Below are positions 1 through 6,430 of a stretch of 14,925 bases of DNA, piece after piece. The first letter of the stretch is position 1. Every line of letters begins with the position of its first letter. Source of the stretch: Nitrososphaerales archaeon TH526 (lineage in GTDB: Archaea; Thermoproteota; Nitrososphaeria; Nitrososphaerales; Nitrososphaeraceae); NCBI GenBank assembly GCA_014523665.1, contig JAATVR010000512.1, positions 1 to 14,925 of the forward strand, in the 5' to 3' direction. The notes beneath the pieces are model-generated. The model had not been told where the DNA came from. It saw only the letters and a program-made list of their open reading frames with translations, and did no database searches. The translations under genes were made by a program, and so were the position numbers.

Positions 1-177
1 ACAGATGGAATGTCGATCCCCTGGGGCATTGAAACGGCGTTACAAACGAATCCTAATGCCGAAGTTATCTATCATTTGGGTGACATGGGAAAAGAGGCTA
101 TGATCCTTGTATTCGACACAAATCCATCTCGCCTGATTGGAAAGGTTTACAATATACTCATCGAATATCTCGAATAA
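1..177 (+). CDS. ThiN-domain protein (thiamine-phosphate synthase or ThiN-type regulator), C-terminal fragment
   Basis: Only the last 58 codons are present; the 5' part lies outside the window. The fragment reads TDGMSIPWGIETAL, then a short linker, then EVIYHLGDMGKEAMILVF, and it ends at TAA. The pattern 'PWGIE..L....P..VIY..GD.GKE.MI' resembles the C-terminal end of the archaeal ThiN domain. ThiN joins hydroxymethylpyrimidine diphosphate and thiazole phosphate to make thiamine phosphate, often fused to ThiD. The same fold also occurs in DNA-binding thiamine regulators with an N-terminal HTH, and this fragment cannot separate the two. The next gene has its own promoter, so co-transcription is not implied. 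The family call comes from memory of the motif and is moderately sure. Confidence 0.6.
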   Translation, partial: TDGMSIPWGIETALQTNPNAEVIYHLGDMGKEAMILVFDTNPSRLIGKVYNILIEYLE

Positions 178-221
178 TCATCTTGACTTATCAATAATTT
201 TTTGGTGTGCGGATTGTTAAG

Positions 222-227
222 TATATA
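222..227 (+). promoter_or_regulatory. TATA box of the nucleotidyltransferase gene
   Basis: TATATA lies in an A/T-rich context. Its centre is about 29 bases before the GTG at 254, which fits a leaderless or near-leaderless archaeal transcript starting there. Confidence 0.5.
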
Positions 228-253
228 CATGACATGTGGGGGGAAGAGATGCT

Positions 254-970
254 GTGAAGGCAGTTATATTGGCAGGTGGGCTCGGAACCAGACTGCAACC
301 GTACACTTTTTTCATTCCAAAGCCAATGTTGCCTTTAGGCAATAAGCCTCTTCTCGAGCATATTATCTCATGGTTGACGAACAGAAGCGCCAACAAAATT
401 GATCATGTTGTGATTTGTGTGAGCTACCTTCATCGATCAATAGAAGATTATTTCGAAGATGGGCGAAGATTTGGAGTGAAAATAGACTATGCTAGAGCAG
501 ACAGACCTTTAGCAACTGCTGGCCAGCTAAAGACTGCAGAAAAATTTCTTGCGGATGAGACGTTTGTTTGCCTATACGGTGACTCAATATATGAATTTGA
601 TATTCATAGAATGATTCGCGAACACAAGAAGTCGAAAGCGTTTTTAACCATGGCTCTTCTTCGTTATAGGACGAATTTAAAGTACGGAGTAATAGAAGTC
701 GAAGGCAAATCTAATAGGGTAGCTTCATGGAACGAAAAACCTGAAATTACTGGTTTGATAAACATCGGCTGTTACGTCATAGAGCCTGAATTCTTCAAGC
801 TTGTACCCAAGTCCAGCGCATACGGAATGGATGACGCAGTAAAAAAAGCTTTGGGAGATAAGAAAATAGTTCGAGGATTCACGATAGATTCAGGTTTTGT
901 AGACATAGGGGATAAGAAGACTTATCTAGATGAGTATAAGAAATTTGTTAAAAAGCTGGGAAAAATATGA
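254..970 (+). CDS. Sugar-phosphate nucleotidyltransferase (NDP-sugar pyrophosphorylase)
   Basis: A 238-residue enzyme of the NTP_transferase family, expected to join a sugar 1-phosphate and an NTP into an NDP-sugar plus pyrophosphate in the cytosol. Visible motifs are the N-terminal GGLGTRL (residues 8-14) followed by PKPMLPLG (22-29), which form the nucleotide-binding signature; LYGDSIYEFD with the metal-binding Asp; WNEKP for sugar binding; NIGCYVIEP; and a C-terminal VDIGDKKTYLDEY. There is no C-terminal left-handed beta-helix domain, so this is the short single-domain form. The frame is open from a GTG at 236, but the GTG at 254 gives the family-typical MKAVILAGG start and fits the TATA box at 222-227. 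A G-rich run before it could also act as a ribosome site. Which base and sugar are used (GDP-mannose, dTDP- or UDP-glucose) cannot be told. A GalT homologue about 1 kb away on the other strand hints at local sugar-nucleotide metabolism. Confidence 0.88.
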   Translation: MKAVILAGGLGTRLQPYTFFIPKPMLPLGNKPLLEHIISWLTNRSANKIDHVVICVSYLHRSIEDYFEDGRRFGVKIDYARADRPLATAGQLKTAEKFLADETFVCLYGDSIYEFDIHRMIREHKKSKAFLTMALLRYRTNLKYGVIEVEGKSNRVASWNEKPEITGLINIGCYVIEPEFFKLVPKSSAYGMDDAVKKALGDKKIVRGFTIDSGFVDIGDKKTYLDEYKKFVKKLGKI

Positions 971-1011
971 TTGAACATATAATGACTCTTTGATGCGAGT
1001 ATAGGATCAAA

Positions 1012-1128
1012 TCAGGCTAACATTGTCTGGTTTTTGTTCCTAGATCTTGGAAACTCCAGAGCCCTCACGATCTTGCTCAGAAGAAGATGCTTGAACTTGC
1101 GCATTCTATCAGAAATGGGCGATTCCAT
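1012..1128 (-). CDS. Possible small basic protein, 38 residues
   Basis: An ATG-initiated frame of 38 codons ending in TGA. A GTG three codons upstream (1137) is an alternative start. The product begins MESPISDRMRKFKHLLLSKI and is strongly basic (many Arg and Lys), with an amphipathic-looking stretch over residues 8-25. TTAATCTAAT at about 1162-1172 on the minus strand could be a TATA element for the GTG start. I recognise no family, and 38 codons can arise by chance in this A/T-rich gap, so this is a candidate only. Confidence 0.22.
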   Translation of the reverse strand: MESPISDRMRKFKHLLLSKIVRALEFPRSRNKNQTMLA

Positions 1129-1260
1129 CTTTTGCACGAATAGTATTATGGATGGGTCAATTCAGATTAGATTAAGATTTGATATTGTTCAACTTCTCCA
1201 AATACTACATCTGTAGGAAATTTGATATTGATTGAAACTGAGGAAATATAAGCCGCCAAT

Positions 1261-1341
1261 TTAAAGAACTTGAAGTATTGGCACTATGCCAAAGAATACT
1301 ATGCCTAGATCGCCATCCTTTCTCAAATCTTTACGTCTCAC
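1261..1341 (-). CDS. Possible tiny membrane-anchored ORF, or 3' half of a frameshifted gene
   Basis: A GTG-initiated frame of 26 codons. It starts with a basic cluster (RRKDLRKD, residues 2-9) and then a hydrophobic segment GIVFFGIVPILQVL (residues 13-26) that could be one membrane helix. It overlaps the end of the 47-residue ORF at 1331-1474 in the next frame. It may be a translationally coupled micro-ORF, or the C-terminal part of that ORF split by one frameshift. There is no family match that I recognise. Confidence 0.2.
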   Translation of the reverse strand: MRRKDLRKDGDLGIVFFGIVPILQVL

Positions 1342-1474
1342 AATCCTTCCAATATTTATTTATCAACATACACTTAACGGTTCCCCGCAGAATCATTTCT
1401 GGTGATCTATTGACTGGTTCGATGTTTTTCAATTTCACGACAGTATTCGGACGCGAAACAGGATTATTGCTCAT
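1331..1474 (-). CDS. Possible small protein, 47 residues, overlapping the end of the membrane protein gene
   Basis: A minus-strand frame whose ATG (1472-1474) lies just before the TAA (1464-1466) of the upstream membrane protein gene, in a different frame. Overlapping stop and start codons of this kind are typical of coupled genes. A further in-frame ATG at 1484-1486 is an alternative start. The product begins MSNNPVSRPNTVVKLKNIEP, is fairly basic, and contains a central ILRGTVKCMLINKYW stretch. It is shorter than most annotation cut-offs. The start context and same-strand position favour a real gene, but the family is unknown. It could be the front of a longer gene that continues in the +1 frame as the 26-codon ORF. 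Confidence 0.35.
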   Translation of the reverse strand: MSNNPVSRPNTVVKLKNIEPVNRSPEMILRGTVKCMLINKYWKDCET

Positions 1475-1916
1475 AGTCTCTTGCATGTCTAATCCTACTT
1501 TGCGGAGCAATTTTGCCTATGTAGGTTCCCAGGCCTAGAAGGCCTACCCCTGCTGCAACAAAAATTTTTGGTGCATATTCCAGTCCTGATGTTCTAAATT
1601 GAATATCAATATTATGTGTCGTAGCATCAACAATCCACATTCCTATTATGAGTTCCAATCCAGTCAGAATTAGAATCAATCCGGCAAAGACATTTCTACT
1701 TCTGAATGATAGGCCAAACACGACACCCGCCAAAATAAGACTCGGTGCTCCTGAAATTGAAATCGTTTGTACAAGCAGGGCTCCTGGATCAACATCCACA
1801 TTGGGACCTTCGCCTTCTGGGCCGACCAAGAATGCATAAAACGAAATCATCATTGAAACAAAAAGCGAACCCATCGCTAGGGCCCCAATAGAAGTCCAGC
1901 TTTCTAACTTCGCCAT
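1464..1916 (-). CDS. Four-helix membrane protein of unknown function
   Basis: A 150-residue integral membrane protein. Four hydrophobic segments are visible at about residues 9-31, 52-71, 75-97 and 114-135. Between the first two there is a short acidic loop with a GPEGEGPNVDVDP stretch (32-44). The C-terminus (136-150) is charged and probably cytoplasmic. The frame is open further upstream to 2018, but that would overlap the 3' end of the galT-like gene by 77 bases. The ATG at 1914-1916 (MAKLESW) leaves a 25-base gap and is preferred. I see no Shine-Dalgarno sequence, so it is probably read from the galT-like transcript. I recognise no family and assign no function. Confidence 0.68.
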   Translation of the reverse strand: MAKLESWTSIGALAMGSLFVSMMISFYAFLVGPEGEGPNVDVDPGALLVQTISISGAPSLILAGVVFGLSFRSRNVFAGLILILTGLELIIGMWIVDATTHNIDIQFRTSGLEYAPKIFVAAGVGLLGLGTYIGKIAPQSRIRHARDYEQ

Positions 1917-1941
1917 GCACAGACCAACAACTGCAACAGCG

Positions 1942-2967
1942 TCACGTGATACCCACAAGTTCGGCCAATTCTTTTCTACAAGCTGCTCCGAGTATCTCGG
2001 CGCCTTTCTCAGGCCCAATCCTATTTACATAGACACCGTACCCACGTTCAAGACCAGACCAAGTGTGGAGCTGCGGATACACTTCGATATGCCAGTGAAT
2101 CTGTCTGCTATTTTTCTTTTCGGGTGATAGGTGAAAAACCAGGTTAAAGGGAACGTTGTTAAGCGCTCTCGACAGGCCTCCTAGAGTTGCCCTCAGAATC
2201 ATCGCCAATCCGCTTATTTCCTTTTGGCTGATCTTAGAGAAGGTCGTCATGTGCTTCTTTGGATAAATCCAAAACTCGTATGGGTAACTTGAGGCCCAAG
2301 GACAGAATGCTAGATAGGTATCGGTGGATAATATTTGCCTAGGGCCCTCTGACTCGACGCCTAGTGTTATACAGGCTGGACAATTTCCGTTTTCGTTCAT
2401 GAACTTGTGAGCCGCTTCGGCCTCAGTCTCTATAACTGGAGGTATAGTAGACAATGTAAGGAGATTCAAATGTGGATGGGACAGTGCGGCCCCTGCTGCC
2501 GTCCCGTCATTAACGTAGATCGATACGTAAGTTACTCCTTTCTGAGTGTAAAGCCATCTGACTCTATCCTGAATTACGAGTAGGACATTGGTCCATTGTT
2601 CAATGGATATCGAAGACAAATTCGCATTGTGATCAGGAGATGCTACCACAATCTGATGATACCCGTAAGCTGGTTCGCTATAGTGAGGTTTATCTGTGTA
2701 ATCTACCGACTCTAAAGTTGTCACGGAAGGATTACTGCTTTGAAACACACGAACGCACCATTCCTCTATTGGACTCTCCTCAGTGTCAGATAAACGCTTG
2801 AGAATCCCGTCCTTTGCCACAAGAGCAAGAGTAGCGCGTTCAGTCATCAGTTCATTGCCAGGACAGAAAGGACATCCCGACTGAAGGCTTGTGTTAGTCA
2901 AGTTATTCATATGATACGGAAGAATTACAAACTTTTCCAGAACATAGTCTTTTCTTAGGTTACCCAA
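1942..2967 (-). CDS. GalT-like nucleotidylyltransferase (galactose-1-phosphate uridylyltransferase family)
   Basis: A 341-residue member of the GalT branch of the HIT superfamily. GalT exchanges UMP between UDP-glucose and galactose 1-phosphate through a uridylyl-histidine. Visible motifs are LRKDY near the start; a CPFCPG zinc pair (32-37); GYHQIVVASPDHN (102-114); the active-site HPH at 164-166, numbered as in the E. coli enzyme; a second CPAC pair (196-199); and HWHIEVYP (291-298), the conserved C-terminal His-x-His. Residue 168, normally Gln (HPHxQ), is Asn here, so the real donor and acceptor may differ and no gene symbol is given. The start is TTG directly after an in-frame TAA, and it gives the family-like beginning MGNLRKDYVLEKFVIL. 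The membrane protein gene follows 25 bases downstream. A TATA-like TTTAAA lies near 3004-3009. Confidence 0.82.
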   Translation of the reverse strand: MGNLRKDYVLEKFVILPYHMNNLTNTSLQSGCPFCPGNELMTERATLALVAKDGILKRLSDTEESPIEEWCVRVFQSSNPSVTTLESVDYTDKPHYSEPAYGYHQIVVASPDHNANLSSISIEQWTNVLLVIQDRVRWLYTQKGVTYVSIYVNDGTAAGAALSHPHLNLLTLSTIPPVIETEAEAAHKFMNENGNCPACITLGVESEGPRQILSTDTYLAFCPWASSYPYEFWIYPKKHMTTFSKISQKEISGLAMILRATLGGLSRALNNVPFNLVFHLSPEKKNSRQIHWHIEVYPQLHTWSGLERGYGVYVNRIGPEKGAEILGAACRKELAELVGIT

Positions 2968-3000
2968 TTACATCGCCCTGCCCCTTAAAACGAGGCTGAT

Positions 3001-3012
3001 CTTTTAAATAAA
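3001..3012. promoter_or_regulatory. TATA-like element, possibly bidirectional (galT-like gene and a micro-ORF)
   Basis: CTTTTAAATAAA reads as a TATA box on both strands. On the minus strand it would start the galT-like transcript near 2981, about 14 bases before its TTG. On the plus strand its centre lies about 25 bases before an ATG at 3032. Confidence 0.4.
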
Positions 3013-3031
3013 GCTTCTGCAAGCCAAGCCC

Positions 3032-3100
3032 ATGAATGAATCACCCTACAATTCCTTGCCCGGCTATTGTTCCTCAGCATTCTACTCAATATCTTCCTAA
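3032..3100 (+). CDS. Candidate leaderless micro-ORF, 22 residues
   Basis: ATG to TAA encodes MNESPYNSLPGYCSSAFYSI plus two more Ser. The ATG lies at the ideal leaderless distance (about 25 bases) from the TATA-like element at 3001-3012. It occupies the plus strand of the gap between the galT-like and PINA-like genes, ending just before the A6 run that acts as a T6 terminator signal for the opposite strand. I recognise no family, and a 22-codon frame may be accidental. Confidence 0.22.
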   Translation: MNESPYNSLPGYCSSAFYSISS

Positions 3101-3103
3101 ATC

Positions 3104-3109
3104 AAAAAA
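3104..3109 (-). terminator. Oligo-T terminator of the PINA-like gene
   Basis: A T6 run on the minus strand lies nine bases after the TAA of the PINA-like gene. Short T tracts without a required hairpin are the usual archaeal termination signal. Confidence 0.45.
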
Positions 3110-3117
3110 GGGTTCAA

Positions 3118-4944
3118 TTACTCCACCGATTTGCTCAAAAAAATCTTTATTTCCTGCCCAGAAAGGAAAGCACTAATTAATTTTTTGCCGCTCGCTGATC
3201 TCTTGTCGATCTTTACCCTTGCTTTCTTTCCCACTTGGCTACTTAGTACAAAATCATTTTCTACATAGATGTCGATGGCCTTTCCGACGGCATTGCCGTT
3301 CGTTAGAAATGTGATTGCAGAACCAGCCTCCACAATATCAAATCCAATTTGCTTACCTAAGGCCGGTGTCTTCGCCTCAACGTCGATACTCACCCCAAGA
3401 ATAGCTTCCAACTCATTTATTGTTGATCCCCCTTTGCCAATTAGTCGAGGTACAACCTCCTTATCCACCTTTACTTGTATTTTTCTCTCTGATACGATCT
3501 TAACTTCTGCTCCAGGATCAAATCTTCTAATAGTATCCTTAATCTGTGCTGAGGCCAGTTTTTTTATGGCATCCTGCTGAATATCTGGTTTATCCAAACT
3601 ACCAATGTGAACTACTACATTTTCCTCACCGTAAGTATAAATTTCATATTCTACTTCCTTTGTTTCAAAATCCTTGATTTCAACAAGAGGCCTCGCAAGA
3701 TCAGGTTCTGACATGCCAGATGGGACCCTGACAGTCAGTGAAATATCAAACACCTTATTTACTGAACCATTCTTGATAAAAATAATCGTGTCTATAATGT
3801 GAGGTATCATTCCGAGTTCTATTCTCCCTATGAAACGCTGAATAGCATCTAGAGAGGTGGAAGCATGAAGGACCCCTATCATTCCGACACCCGCAAGTCT
3901 CATGTCTGAAAATACTTCAAAATCTGCCCTCCTTCTCACTTCGTCAAACACTGTATAGTCAGGTCTCACCAGAAGCAAGATATCTACTGCATTCTCAAAA
4001 CTTCCTTCTAGAGGGCCATATTGTGTGATTTCTTTTTTGACTTGTAGATCTCTTGGAGACTCAAACGTTTTCACAATCTTACTTCTATCAACATAATATT
4101 CAGCCAAGCTGCTCGCAAAAGTGCTTTTACCTGAACCTGGTGGTCCGGCAATGACTATTCCTTCTGCTCCTTCATCTAGTCTGTGCTGTAACTTGTCTGA
4201 CAGGTGATAATCCTGGATTTGGAGCTTCACAATCGGTTTCACCACTGTTATTTCCATCCCATCGGAAAAAGGCGGTTTCGTAACTGCAATTCTGTAGTTT
4301 CCATACTGATATACCGTAGCTCCATTGAGGCTAACCTCAACGGTTCCGATTTCTTGATTCCTGCACAGCTCTGAAATTTCTTTCACAATCGACATTAATT
4401 CATTCCTCGTGGCTGGTCTGTCGGCCAGGGTTTCAAGGTGAAAGTCCCCGGGAAGACCTCTCTTCGCGACGGGTAGAACACCTTCTTTCATGTGGACACT
4501 CATTGTATGTTCGTCAAAGTAGTCTTCAAAGCTTAAAGCGGACCTACTTATCTGACGAGGGATATGCCAAGTTCGAATGCCATAAGCTTCTGCGACCTGA
4601 GATTGCACGTAATCAGCGGTCACTAACGTCGCCTCTTCGATTAAGGCAAGTTCGTTGATTATTGCATCAATTCGTCCTCGAGTCGCCAAATTAATATCAT
4701 TCGCAGTGGGCCTCTCACCTGCAAACTTCAACTCTATTTTTAAAGTCTTGCATAAATCTCTAATCTTCTTAATTTCATTCAGACCAATGAAGCCGTGCTC
4801 CTTATTCGTAGATGCTTGAGATTGAAGTTCGTCCAAAGCTGCAACTGGAATGATGATGGAAGAATAGTCAGGACTCTTACTTCTTTCAAGTATTCTTGTA
4901 AATTCGCCATCTATTATTGCGCTAGTATCTAGTAATATCTTCAT
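3118..4944 (-). CDS. PIN domain / secretion-type ATPase / KH domain protein (PINA-like)
   Basis: A 608-residue three-part protein. Residues 1-130 are a PIN (PilT N-terminus) nuclease-like domain starting MKILLDTSAIIDG, with acidic candidates D6, E39, D93 and D111. Residues about 200-400 are a VirB11/PilT-like hexameric ATPase with Walker A GPPGSGKST (267-275), a Walker B-like TVFDEVRRR (331-339) and a His-box GVLHAST (357-363). Around residues 480-525 is a KH domain with the IGKGG loop (502-506), and a basic C-terminal stretch of about 80 residues follows. This matches the archaeal PINA architecture. In Sulfolobus, PINA is reported as a Holliday-junction branch-migration ATPase that works with Hjc; that role is inferred here from homology. 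An RNA-related role is also conceivable given PIN plus KH. The ATG start fits a weak A/T-rich element near 4966-4975. It is divergent from the dehydrogenase gene. Confidence 0.88.
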   Translation of the reverse strand: MKILLDTSAIIDGEFTRILERSKSPDYSSIIIPVAALDELQSQASTNKEHGFIGLNEIKKIRDLCKTLKIELKFAGERPTANDINLATRGRIDAIINELALIEEATLVTADYVQSQVAEAYGIRTWHIPRQISRSALSFEDYFDEHTMSVHMKEGVLPVAKRGLPGDFHLETLADRPATRNELMSIVKEISELCRNQEIGTVEVSLNGATVYQYGNYRIAVTKPPFSDGMEITVVKPIVKLQIQDYHLSDKLQHRLDEGAEGIVIAGPPGSGKSTFASSLAEYYVDRSKIVKTFESPRDLQVKKEITQYGPLEGSFENAVDILLLVRPDYTVFDEVRRRADFEVFSDMRLAGVGMIGVLHASTSLDAIQRFIGRIELGMIPHIIDTIIFIKNGSVNKVFDISLTVRVPSGMSEPDLARPLVEIKDFETKEVEYEIYTYGEENVVVHIGSLDKPDIQQDAIKKLASAQIKDTIRRFDPGAEVKIVSERKIQVKVDKEVVPRLIGKGGSTINELEAILGVSIDVEAKTPALGKQIGFDIVEAGSAITFLTNGNAVGKAIDIYVENDFVLSSQVGKKARVKIDKRSASGKKLISAFLSGQEIKIFLSKSVE

Positions 4945-5053
4945 AACAATAGAATCAATCCTTCATGAAATAAGTTACACTACGATGTATTATTATTACG
5001 TTCGGTAGAGAATACGTAAAGAACAGATTTTGTGGGTTAGATGCGAAAGACTC

Positions 5054-5061
5054 TTTAAAAA
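5054..5061 (+). promoter_or_regulatory. TATA box of the short-chain dehydrogenase gene
   Basis: TTTAAAAA is centred about 25 bases before the ATG at 5082, consistent with a leaderless transcript. Confidence 0.55.
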
Positions 5062-5081
5062 GTTAGGCGATTTTAGCGATA

Positions 5082-5840
5082 ATGAAGCTTAAAGGCAAGG
5101 TAGCGGTGATTACAGGTGCTGCTGGTGGAGTCGGGAAAGCGACTGTCAAAAGGCTTGCGTCTGAAGGGTGCAAAGTCGTACTTATTGGAAGAAATAGGAA
5201 AAGTCTCGATAAAGTTGCGGAGGTGATTCAGGAGAAGAAAAACGTCCTTGCAATAAAGGCAGATCTTACAAAAGAAGGTGAAGTGGTTAGCGCTGCAGAA
5301 CAAACAATATCCAAATTTGAAACGATCGACATTCTGGTCAATAATGCTGGAATTATCAGTGATCCAATTCCGTTTCACTTGATGACAGAAGAACAATGGA
5401 ACCTGCTTGTTAATACTAACCTATTTGGGACTTTTAGAATGACCAAAGCTGTTCTTCCATTTATGCTTAAGAATAAGAATGGTAGTATTGTTAACATATC
5501 TTCCTTGTTAGGGATTAGGGCTATACCCAACGTTCCATTGTCCATATATGGCGTAACAAAAGCAGGTATAATCATGTTAACTAAAAGTATTGCAGTTGAG
5601 TACGGACCGTTTGGTATTAGATGCAATTGCGTTGTTCCATCTACTATACAAAGCCCAATCATAGATCCTTACTTGCAAGATGAAAATGCTCGAAAATTAC
5701 TTGAAACTTCGTTTCCACTGAGGAAGATAGGAACACCAGAAGACATATCAGGAACTGTTTCATATTTGTGTTCATCGGATGCAAAATGGGTAACAGGTAG
5801 TATTATTACGGTTGATGGAGGAATCTCCGCAAAGCAGTGA
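5082..5840 (+). CDS. Short-chain dehydrogenase/reductase (SDR) family oxidoreductase
   Basis: A 252-residue classical SDR that is expected to be a cytosolic NAD(P)-dependent alcohol/ketone oxidoreductase. The Rossmann motif TGAAGGVG is at residues 11-18, the NNAG motif at 87-90, the catalytic Ser in NISS (140/141), and YGVTK supplies Tyr156 and Lys160. The C-terminal GSIITVDGG (239-247) is typical. The segment between the Ser pair and Tyr is about two residues longer than in FabG-type enzymes, and the usual PG after the sixth strand is replaced by PS (VVPSTIQSP). The substrate cannot be inferred; FabG, glucose dehydrogenase and many other activities share this fold. The ATG start fits a TATA box about 25 bases upstream. 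The gene stands alone, with a divergent neighbour upstream and a convergent one downstream. Confidence 0.88.
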   Translation: MKLKGKVAVITGAAGGVGKATVKRLASEGCKVVLIGRNRKSLDKVAEVIQEKKNVLAIKADLTKEGEVVSAAEQTISKFETIDILVNNAGIISDPIPFHLMTEEQWNLLVNTNLFGTFRMTKAVLPFMLKNKNGSIVNISSLLGIRAIPNVPLSIYGVTKAGIIMLTKSIAVEYGPFGIRCNCVVPSTIQSPIIDPYLQDENARKLLETSFPLRKIGTPEDISGTVSYLCSSDAKWVTGSIITVDGGISAKQ

Positions 5841-5909
5841 TAACTAACATTTCCAATTATTCCGCAATTGTTAGAACTCCTGACCAAAGGGGCACCAAAT
5901 CGGTCATAT
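5841..5909. other. Convergent intergenic gap with weak hairpins
   Basis: Between the tail-to-tail dehydrogenase and 142-residue-protein genes there are two weak inverted repeats: CTAACA/TGTTAG (5844-5849 and 5869-5874, 19-base loop) and TGACC/GGTCA (5881-5885 and 5902-5906). There is no strong T tract. They may take part in termination but are short enough to be chance. Confidence 0.2.
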
Positions 5910-6338
5910 TCAATTTGTTCCCATATTCTCTAGTAGTAGTCGCTTTTTCCAATTTCTTATTTTTGGGATGACAGTACTCATAATTAGCTTGTGAAGATTT
6001 TGTATTTCTGGGTCAAATGATAATAGTAGCACGTAGTATAAGGTACTATTTACATCTGCGATAGGAATTGTTGCTCTAGCAAGATGCTCATATCGGGAAC
6101 TGGCGTAATGGATTCGTCCTAGATGGTATTCCCAGCGCAATCTAGTGTATTGTCTAGTAGCTGCCGTGATTGCATACTGAGCTCTTTCTTCGTCCGAAAG
6201 CAAAGGTTTCAAATTTTGACGTTGAGAAACGGCAAGAAGCTTCCCTTCTTTGTCCGAAATACCGGCAAATCGTATTGAATCATCCAATGAAATGACTTCA
6301 TCGCATACTTTTTGAAACAAGTTAGTTTCACGTTTCAT
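5910..6338 (-). CDS. Conserved-looking small protein, possibly the thaumarchaeal DUF6659-type family
   Basis: A 142-residue soluble protein with no signal peptide or membrane segment. An N-terminal helix (about 5-20) is followed by SIRFAGISDKEGKLLA (21-36), then a charged region, LGRIHYASSRYEHLARATIPI (73-93) and YYVLLLSFDPE (101-111). The order 'FAGI.D..GKL' followed by a strand-rich half is reminiscent of profilin/roadblock-like folds. It also resembles small proteins I associate with Nitrososphaerota (DUF6659 from memory, not checked). No catalytic residues are evident, so the function is unknown; a small sensory or scaffolding role would be inference only. It is divergent from purK across a 117-base region carrying an inverted repeat, so shared control is possible. 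Confidence 0.7.
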   Translation of the reverse strand: MKRETNLFQKVCDEVISLDDSIRFAGISDKEGKLLAVSQRQNLKPLLSDEERAQYAITAATRQYTRLRWEYHLGRIHYASSRYEHLARATIPIADVNSTLYYVLLLSFDPEIQNLHKLIMSTVIPKIRNWKKRLLLENMGTN

Positions 6339-6363
6339 GCCAGTGAAAAGCAGTTTTCCGCGT

Positions 6364-6382
6364 AATTTGAATTTATCAAATT
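6364..6382. promoter_or_regulatory. Perfect inverted repeat in a divergent promoter region (candidate operator)
   Basis: AATTTGA, a five-base spacer ATTTA, then TCAAATT form perfect 7-base arms between the divergent 142-residue-protein and purK genes. It overlaps the A/T-rich element (GATAAATTC on the minus strand) expected to be the TATA region of the minus-strand gene. A regulator bound here would probably affect that gene first. The protein that might bind is unknown. Confidence 0.35.
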
Positions 6383-6420
6383 GAGTCTATCAGTCCATTT
6401 AGAAAATTAACGCTACCGTT

Positions 6421-6430
6421 TATTAGTATA
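6421..6430 (+). promoter_or_regulatory. TATA-like element of purK
   Basis: TATTAGTATA lies about 30 bases before the TTG start of purK at 6456, supporting a near-leaderless purKE transcript. It overlaps a short palindrome, TAGT-ATA-ACTA (6424-6434). Confidence 0.4.

Larger units (their letters stand above)
971..1463. other. Gene-poor stretch with possible small minus-strand ORFs
   Basis: About 490 bases lie between the nucleotidyltransferase stop and the stop of the minus-strand membrane protein. No large recognisable gene is present on either strand. The plus-strand open frames here (1034-1216 and 1278-1538) have no family look, and the second runs antisense into the membrane protein gene. 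The minus strand contains three short open frames, listed separately. An 11-base direct repeat, ATTTGATATTG, occurs at 1177-1187 and 1220-1230. A T5 run at 1031-1035 could help end the nucleotidyltransferase transcript. An AAATATAAG at 1244-1252 would be a TATA-like box on the minus strand, but I see no gene it clearly serves. Confidence 0.5.

Noticed and set aside
1034..1216. Open 60-codon plus-strand frame
   Set aside because: No family-like pattern and no promoter at the right distance; it is antisense to a possible minus-strand ORF and looks like random A/T-rich sequence.
1177..1230. Direct repeat ATTTGATATTG as a CRISPR-like or attachment element
   Set aside because: Only two copies of 11 bases, with no regular spacing, no cas genes and no integrase.
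1278..1538. Open 86-codon plus-strand frame with hydrophobic stretches
   Set aside because: It starts at TTG and runs antisense into the 3' end of the four-helix membrane protein gene, which explains part of its length.
1917..2018. N-terminal extension of the membrane protein to 184 residues
   Set aside because: It would overlap the galT-like coding sequence by 77 bases and adds residues with no membrane-protein character; the ATG at 1916 gives a natural start.
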